The position numbers and the translations under genes were made by a program. Shown in pieces: positions 6,797-10,406 of a DNA stretch of 10,406 nucleotides (position 1 is the first letter of the stretch; each line of letters starts with the position of its first letter). A model generated the notes under the pieces. That model ran no database searches and had not been told where the DNA came from. It saw nothing but the letters and a program-made list of their open reading frames with translations. The stretch is from an uncultured Clostridia bacterium (lineage in GTDB: Bacteria > Bacillota > Clostridia > Oscillospirales > Ruminococcaceae), in contig CAMHBE010000044.1 in NCBI GenBank assembly GCA_946183095.1, positions 1 to 10,406 on the forward strand, read 5' to 3'.

Positions 6797-6925
6797 GAGA
6801 CCGCGCATTGGGACAGGGCGCACTTGTGCCTGTCTGCAATGCCCTGTCCCAGGACTTCAGCCCGGTCCCTTTGTGCGGCAAAGAGACCGAAAACGCTGAG
6901 ATCGTAAAATTGGAAGGTTTTGAAA
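6797..6925. repeat. der-plsY gap with two hairpins, related to the 8.8-kb element
   Basis: Hairpin 1 has a perfect 11-bp stem, TGGGACAGGGC (6809-6819) with GCCCTGTCCCA (6841-6851). Its 21-nt loop contains a mini-hairpin GCAC-TT-GTGC (6820-6829). Hairpin 2 is CGGTC/GACCG plus CTTTG/CAAAG (6863-6889) around TGCGG, with one mismatch. Neither is followed by a T-run, so they do not look like ordinary intrinsic terminators. Bases 6823-6842 align with 8880-8899 with only two single-base indels, suggesting a shared dispersed repeat. No promoter for plsY is obvious. Confidence 0.55.
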
Positions 6926-7621
6926 ATGGATAAAACGTTGTTGTATGTACTTTGTTTCGCGGCTGCCGTCATTGTGCCGTATCTTATAAGCGGTGTGAAC
7001 TCCGCGATAATCGTGACAAAGATAAAGTCCGGGCAGGATATAAGAACTCTCGGCAGCGGCAATGCCGGACTGACAAACACTCTCCGTACACAGGGCAAGG
7101 CCGCCGCGCTGTTCGTGCTTATAGGCGATATTTTAAAGGGCGTACTGTCGGTCGTGTTCGTTCATCTCATTTTCCGAGGACTGCTCGGGATAGATACATA
7201 TTCGCACACCGAGGGCTGGTCGTGGGTGAATTACCTCGCCGGTATCTTCTGCGTACTCGGACACGTTTTCCCCCTGTACTACGGATTCAAGGGCGGAAAG
7301 GGGATACTCGTCACATTTGCCGCGATGCTCGCGATAAACTGGATAGCCGGAGTCGTGCCGTTCCTGATATTCGCGGTGGTCGTGGCGATATCGAGATATG
7401 TGTCCCTCGGCTCCATAACCGCCGCCGCCTGCTATCCCTTTGCGGTGCTCATATTCTCACTGATGCAGAATGACAGCGCCGCGTGGATATGTTTCGGTCT
7501 TTCGGCGATCATCGGCGCAATGCTGATAATCATGCACCGCGAGAATATAAAAAGACTGCTCACACACACCGAAAAGAAGCTCGGACAGAAGTCCGCACCC
7601 GAAAAGGAGGATGCACAATGA
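6926..7621 (+). CDS. plsY: Acyl-phosphate:glycerol-3-phosphate acyltransferase PlsY
   Basis: A 231-residue integral membrane enzyme that transfers an acyl chain from acyl-phosphate to glycerol-3-phosphate, the first committed step of phospholipid synthesis in most Bacteria. The three PlsY motifs are all visible: GSGNAGLTN (43-51) after DIR; GHVFP...FKGGKG (112-126), the glycine-rich glycerol-phosphate site; and HRENIKRL (204-211). Several hydrophobic segments (about 5-30, 60-86, 102-120, 127-155, 160-180, 186-203) fit the multi-pass fold. It is slightly longer than typical (around 200 residues) because of an insertion near 88-100 and a charged, probably disordered C-terminal tail after 213. 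ATG 6926 is preferred over the in-frame TTG 6920 because AAGG lies 8 nt upstream. The esterase gene overlaps its stop by 4 nt. Confidence 0.96.
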   Translation: MDKTLLYVLCFAAAVIVPYLISGVNSAIIVTKIKSGQDIRTLGSGNAGLTNTLRTQGKAAALFVLIGDILKGVLSVVFVHLIFRGLLGIDTYSHTEGWSWVNYLAGIFCVLGHVFPLYYGFKGGKGILVTFAAMLAINWIAGVVPFLIFAVVVAISRYVSLGSITAAACYPFAVLIFSLMQNDSAAWICFGLSAIIGAMLIIMHRENIKRLLTHTEKKLGQKSAPEKEDAQ

Positions 7622-8697
7622 ACAGGTATATCATTGATGAAAAGAATGTGAAACTGACAGGACGCGGGACATACGACGAAGACGGCATATACTGGTGCGC
7701 TCTTTCGGGAAGCGGCTTCGAGTGTCATTTCACCGGTTCGTATCTTGCGATAACACTTGTCGGCGACGGCGCGGCGGAGATACCGGACAATGACCTGAAC
7801 TGGGCGAGATATGCCATTTATGTGAACGGTATCAGGGTAATGGAGGGGCTGCTGAACAATTTCACGACCGTCAGAAAAATAGAGGTCATAAAAGCGCCGC
7901 AGGGCGTGACCGTCGGAGCGGATATCAAGTTCATCAAGCTGTCGGAATGCGCGATGTCTACTGTCGGTATCTGCCCGATAGAGTGCGAGGGCGAGGTCGC
8001 GCCCATACCCGCAAAGCCGCTGAAACTGGAGTTTATCGGCGATTCGATAACCTGCGGCTACGGGGTGGATGAATACGACGCGAACTCGAAGTTCCGGACG
8101 GCGACGGAGGACTTCACAAAGGGTTATGCCTACAAAACCGGAAAGCTGCTCGACGCAGATGTATGGGCATTCTCCATAAGCGGTTGGGGCATCATCTCCG
8201 GTTATACGGAAGAAGAAACGCCCCGTGACGACCAGCTCCTGCCGCCGTACTATGAGAAGCTGGGGTATTCTTTTCAGAAGTTTGACGACCGCGACGGCTG
8301 GCAGCCGCAGGACTGTTCGTGGGATTTCACGAAGTATGTGCCCGATCTGATAATCGTCAATCTCGGAACGAACGACGCGAGCTACTGCAAGGACAACGAC
8401 GAGCGCAAGGCTCTTTACACCGAGAAGTATGCGGAATTTCTCGGAGATGTCCACAGATGCAATCCCTCGTCGAAGCTGCTGTGCGTGCTGGGCATTATGG
8501 ACGACCGCTGCTGTGACGCAATGGAAAAGGCAGTGCGGATATTCAGCGAAAAAAGCGGGTTTACGGATATCCACACCATGCGTTTCACACCGCATGACGG
8601 TTCACTCGGCTACGGTGCCGACTGGCACCCGTCACCGGCGACCCATGACAAGTCTGCGAAACTGCTTGCCGAAAAGATACAGGAAATAATGAAATGA
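7618..8697 (+). CDS. SGNH/GDSL esterase, carbohydrate esterase family 2-like
   Basis: A 359-residue hydrolase with two domains. Residues about 1-125 form a beta-rich sandwich typical of the CE2 N-terminal domain. Residues about 135-359 form an SGNH domain with block I FIGDSITCGYG (139-149, Ser143), block II Gly near GWG (189-191), block III NLGTND (248-253, Asn252) and block V DWH (335-337, His337). CE2 enzymes remove acetyl groups from xylan or other sugars, sometimes with only a Ser-His dyad. The closest pattern is that family, but the natural substrate is not shown. There is no signal peptide, so it appears intracellular and may act on imported acetylated oligosaccharides or another acyl ester. 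ATG 7618 has AAAAGGAGG 7 nt upstream and overlaps the plsY stop (ATGA). The gene ends with tandem stops TGA TAA. Confidence 0.9.
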   Translation: MNRYIIDEKNVKLTGRGTYDEDGIYWCALSGSGFECHFTGSYLAITLVGDGAAEIPDNDLNWARYAIYVNGIRVMEGLLNNFTTVRKIEVIKAPQGVTVGADIKFIKLSECAMSTVGICPIECEGEVAPIPAKPLKLEFIGDSITCGYGVDEYDANSKFRTATEDFTKGYAYKTGKLLDADVWAFSISGWGIISGYTEEETPRDDQLLPPYYEKLGYSFQKFDDRDGWQPQDCSWDFTKYVPDLIIVNLGTNDASYCKDNDERKALYTEKYAEFLGDVHRCNPSSKLLCVLGIMDDRCCDAMEKAVRIFSEKSGFTDIHTMRFTPHDGSLGYGADWHPSPATHDKSAKLLAEKIQEIMK

Positions 8698-8703
8698 TAA
8701 AAC

Positions 8704-8732
8704 AATGTCCCTCACCGAAAGTGTGGGACATT
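8704..8732 (+). terminator. Hairpin after the esterase gene (probable terminator, copy 1)
   Basis: AATGTCCC and GGGACATT (8704-8711 and 8725-8732) plus an inner CAC/GTG pair around CGAAA form a stem with one T-T mismatch, 7 nt after the second stop. Only TTTAG follows on the plus strand, so the T-run is weak. On the minus strand a short T-run (GTTTT) follows, so it may also act on leftward transcripts. A near-copy lies at 9008-9038 in the same orientation. Confidence 0.5.
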
Positions 8733-8759
8733 TAGTCTGTCAAAAAACTTTATCCGTAT

Positions 8760-9000
8760 TCAATATCATTTCGGTGCAGCGTTAGGCTGCCGCAGGTCAA
8801 CTGCTGACCGCTTGGTAAGCGCGCATCGTGCGCGCCTTTGGCGGTCAAGGCACTGCATCGTGCAGAGGGGCGCGCAGCCCTTGTGCCGTCTGCCAATGCA
8901 GGAAGCATTGGTAGGGCAATCCAAAGCGTGCACGACGCACGCAGATTATAATTGCCCGAAAAGACAAAGCGCGAACGCGCCGCTGCACCTACTTTATTGA
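8760..9000. other. Structured intergenic element: closed multi-arm fold (ncRNA or palindromic repeat candidate)
   Basis: The pairing found by eye covers nearly the whole segment. The closing stem is GGTGCAGCG (8773-8781) with CGCTGCACC (8981-8989), extended outward by TCAATA/TATTGA (8760-8765, 8995-9000). Inside, in order, are 8792-8795/8801-8804; 8805-8811/8841-8847 enclosing GCGCGCA-TCG-TGCGCGC (8819-8835); 8849-8853/8883-8887 enclosing two small hairpins (8854-8864 and 8868-8880); CCAATGC/GCATTGG (8893-8911); GGGCAAT/ATTGCCC (8914-8957) enclosing GCGTGC/GCACGC (8926-8942); and 8969-8980. Complementarity is symmetric, so the transcribed strand is unknown, and no promoter is evident inside. 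The short open frames here (62 and 86 codons) lack ribosome binding sites and look spurious. It matches no RNA family I know. Confidence 0.5.
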
Positions 9001-9007
9001 CACGCTG

Positions 9008-9038
9008 CAATGTCCCTCACTGAACGTGAGGGGCATTG
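9008..9038. terminator. Hairpin beyond the noc stop (copy 2 of the 8704 hairpin)
   Basis: CAATGTCCCTCAC (9008-9020) pairs with GTGAGGGGCATTG (9026-9038) over 13 positions, one of them a G-T wobble, with loop TGAAC. It begins 4 nt beyond the noc stop on the minus strand, but no T-run follows in that direction. On the plus strand TGCTTTAT follows. It could terminate either transcript weakly. It repeats the 8703-8732 hairpin almost base for base in the same orientation. Confidence 0.45.
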
Positions 9039-9042
9039 TGCT

Positions 9043-9867
9043 TTATGACTGCCTGAGCGGTATTTTGACCACATATTCCACGAAATCTTCTGTGCGGTTC
9101 TTCTGCGTCTCGCAGTTTATACCCGCTTCTTTCATGGCGTCTATGGTCTTGTTGAAAGTGTTTATATACAGATTGACTGCGCGGTAACTCCAGCGGCGGG
9201 TAACTTTCTGTTTCGGCGGTTCGCCTTTCAGCAGCGCTTCTATATAGGAATCCGTCTGCGATGTGTTGAGATCGTTCGTGCCGATGTAGTGTATCGCGTC
9301 GGCTCGCTGCTCGTCGGGTAGCCGCAGCAGTGCGCGCGCCTGCCGTTCCGTCAGCTTGTACCGTACAACGAGCGCCTTATCCTCGTCGGACAGTTTCAGC
9401 AGCCGCAGCTTGTTCGCTATCGTTGACTGCGCGGTGCCGAGCCTTGCGGCAGTCTCCTCCTGTGTCAGCCCGTAGAAGTCTATCAGGTTCTTTATCGCGT
9501 AGGCTTCCTCTATGAAGCTGAGATCCTGTCTTTGCAGGTTTTCGAGCACTGCGAGCACCGCACTGTCCTTTGCCGTTGCGCTGATGATGATGCAGGGCAC
9601 GAAACTCATGTTTAGCAGCTTGCACGCCCGCAGTCTGCGCTCTCCGGCTATCAGCTCATAGGTCAGGCTGTTCTCGACGCGCCTTACCGTGAGGGGCTGC
9701 AGGATACCGTTCTGCTGTATGCTGACCGCGAGCCTTGACAGCTCGTAGTCGTCGAAGATGACCCTCGGCTGTGCGGGGTTGGGAACTATCGCGCTGACGG
9801 GTATCTCCACGACCTTGTTCACCGCAGTCTCTGCCGTGTTTTCCTGAGTTTTCTGAAATATTGCCAT
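9043..9867 (-). CDS. noc: Noc-type ParB family protein (nucleoid occlusion)
   Basis: A 274-residue ParB/Spo0J/Noc family DNA-binding CTPase. The N-terminal CTP-binding domain shows NPAQPR (30-35), GILQPLTVR (54-62), GERRLRAC (75-82) and ENLQRQDL (109-116). A helix-turn-helix covers about 134-158, and a C-terminal dimerisation region lies at about 222-274. It fits Noc better than chromosomal ParB. The recognition segment QSTIANKLRLLKL matches Bacillus Noc as I recall it, with Gln147 and Lys153 where ParB has other residues, and the C terminus aligns with Noc's. The short MAIFQK start could be the membrane-targeting helix by which Noc ties DNA to the membrane and blocks division over the nucleoid. 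ATG has CGGAGGAA about 9 nt upstream. The usual rsmG/parAB neighbours are not in this window. Confidence 0.82.
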   Translation of the reverse strand: MAIFQKTQENTAETAVNKVVEIPVSAIVPNPAQPRVIFDDYELSRLAVSIQQNGILQPLTVRRVENSLTYELIAGERRLRACKLLNMSFVPCIIISATAKDSAVLAVLENLQRQDLSFIEEAYAIKNLIDFYGLTQEETAARLGTAQSTIANKLRLLKLSDEDKALVVRYKLTERQARALLRLPDEQRADAIHYIGTNDLNTSQTDSYIEALLKGEPPKQKVTRRWSYRAVNLYINTFNKTIDAMKEAGINCETQKNRTEDFVEYVVKIPLRQS

Positions 9868-9979
9868 TTTGAAATTCCTCCGTTATGTACATCTTTTGTC
9901 ATCACTGTTCACAACTTGATCGGAAAAGAGAGGTTTACGTTTATGTCTCTTGAGTTGCGGATAGTGATTTTGTATTTAC

Positions 9980-10008
9980 ATGATACCACGGATATTCACG
10001 TTTTTCCA
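9980..10008 (-). promoter_or_regulatory. Extended -10 promoter of noc
   Basis: On the minus strand, TGGAAA (10008-10003) and TATCAT (9985-9980) are 17 bp apart, and TGG directly precedes the -10 box as an extended -10 element. Transcription would start near 9973, leaving a leader of about 105 nt. Within the leader, AAGAGA/TCTCTT (9926-9931, 9946-9951) with an outer CAACT/AGTTG (9912-9916, 9953-9957) can form an imperfect stem-loop of unknown meaning. I see no other content in 9868-9979. Confidence 0.55.
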
Positions 10009-10011
10009 CAC

Positions 10012-10055
10012 AAAAATTCCCCCGTAAAATGCCTTTGCTGTGCATTTTACGGGGG
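10012..10055 (-). terminator. Strong intrinsic terminator between the right-edge gene and noc
   Basis: A perfect 14-bp stem, CCCCCGTAAAATGC (10019-10032) with GCATTTTACGGGGG (10042-10055), has a 9-nt loop. On the minus strand it is followed by AATTTTTG (10018-10011), so it ends the leftward transcript of the right-edge gene and isolates noc's own promoter. TTTT also follows on the plus strand, so it could work in both directions. Confidence 0.9.
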
Positions 10056-10124
10056 TTTTCCGCGTTATCCGCCCTGTTTCGGCAATATCCGGTGTCGTGT
10101 GCTGTCGTGTAACTTCGGATGCTG

Positions 10125-10406
10125 TCAGTGTTTTCTGTCCGCGCTGACCGTCCCGTCGCTGTAGTATGCGATAACACTGCGCAGCTTGCCGGTATCGAGG
10201 TCTTTGCCCTTTATCGTAAGTCCGGACTTATTCATGAGTTCGGCGGCATTGACCTCCGCGAGACTGCATCTTATGGCGTTTACGCCGCCGCAGACCACGG
10301 TAAACTCGGTGCCGCTGACGTTTATCGCGCCTTCTTCGCCGACTTTCATTTCCCGGAAAGTCTCGCCGTCGCGCTCGGTAACATACTTCACCGGCTTCTT
10401 GTCAAG
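10125..10406 (-). CDS. C-terminal part of an unrecognised gene, cut by the right edge
   Basis: The frame is open from the window edge (reading LDKKPVKYVTERDGETF) to TGA at 10125, giving 93 residues of a longer protein. A GTG at 10391 could serve as a start, but the frame continues past it and no ribosome binding site stands before it, so truncation by the edge is the better reading. The segment is hydrophilic and mixed alpha/beta, with FTVVCGGVNAIRCSL and GLTIKGKDLDTGKLRSVIAYYSDG as its most ordered parts. It has no membrane helix or catalytic motif that I recognise. A strong terminator follows 69 nt downstream, making this the last gene of its transcript. Confidence 0.7.
   Translation of the reverse strand, partial: LDKKPVKYVTERDGETFREMKVGEEGAINVSGTEFTVVCGGVNAIRCSLAEVNAAELMNKSGLTIKGKDLDTGKLRSVIAYYSDGTVSADRKH

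Noticed and set aside
6809-6889. Intrinsic terminator after der
   Set aside because: The stems are strong but neither is followed by a T-run, and the sequence recurs in the 8.8-kb element, so a repeat is a better description. Partial termination cannot be excluded.
7432-8595. Long minus-strand frame (387 codons) opposite the esterase gene
   Set aside because: A shadow frame. The plus strand has all SGNH motifs, a strong ribosome binding site and the 4-nt overlap with plsY.
8924-8952. TATAAT at 8947-8952 as a promoter inside the structured element
   Set aside because: The sequence 17 bp upstream (AAGCGT) does not resemble a -35 box, and the TATAAT falls in the loop of the GGGCAAT/ATTGCCC arm.
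8750-9010. Open frames of 86 codons (minus) and 62 codons (plus) in the esterase-noc gap
   Set aside because: No ribosome binding sites, residue composition reflecting G/C-rich palindromes, and complete overlap with the paired arms. Treated as non-coding.
10348-10361. ATTTCCCGGAAAG, resembling a Noc binding site, near noc
   Set aside because: It lacks one G of the centre compared with the consensus I remember, so the half-sites are mis-spaced. It lies inside a coding sequence, so chance is likely.

Overview
The window looks like a chromosomal segment of a Clostridia-class Bacillota, most plausibly a Ruminococcus-like member of the Oscillospiraceae. This is inferred from gene content and style, not from a search. 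Supporting traits are strong AAAGGAG/GGAGG ribosome binding sites, near-consensus sigma-A promoters with 17-bp spacers, a DnaD-domain protein paired with a DnaC/DnaI-type ATPase, a Noc-type ParB protein, the der-plsY neighbourhood, a CE2-like esterase, and a lipoprotein with a Thr/Ala-rich linker.

Left part (1-1264): an AT-rich intergenic region carries a leftward promoter with an 18-bp palindrome between its -35 and -10 boxes, then a short GC-richer patch that may be an old insertion-sequence end. Next comes a decayed SpoIIE/PP2C-type membrane phosphatase gene. It has a frameshift in an A7 tract just after its start, and a large internal deletion that joins the sensor domain to the last third of the phosphatase domain out of frame.

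Leftward operon (2637-1274): a secreted lipoprotein followed by a histidine-phosphatase superfamily protein, transcribed from a clear promoter that sits inside a 32-bp interrupted palindrome.

Rightward gene run (2806-8697): a perfect-consensus promoter drives a DnaD-like replication protein, a single-pass membrane protein of unknown function, a DnaC/DnaI-like AAA+ helicase-loader ATPase, and the ribosome-assembly GTPase Der (4-nt overlap with the ATPase). After a 129-bp gap with two hairpins come PlsY (acyl-phosphate:glycerol-3-phosphate acyltransferase) and a cytoplasmic SGNH/CE2-like esterase that overlaps plsY by 4 nt. The set combines replication initiation, ribosome assembly and phospholipid synthesis.

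Right part (8698-10406): between the convergent esterase and noc genes lies a 345-bp non-coding block. Two near-identical hairpins in the same orientation bracket a roughly 217-nt segment that folds on paper into a closed multi-arm junction. Part of its sequence recurs in the der-plsY gap, which suggests a dispersed structured repeat or an unrecognised RNA. This is the best candidate here for something undescribed. Leftward noc follows, with its own promoter and leader. A strong terminator and the 3' end of an unrecognised leftward gene then run off the right edge.
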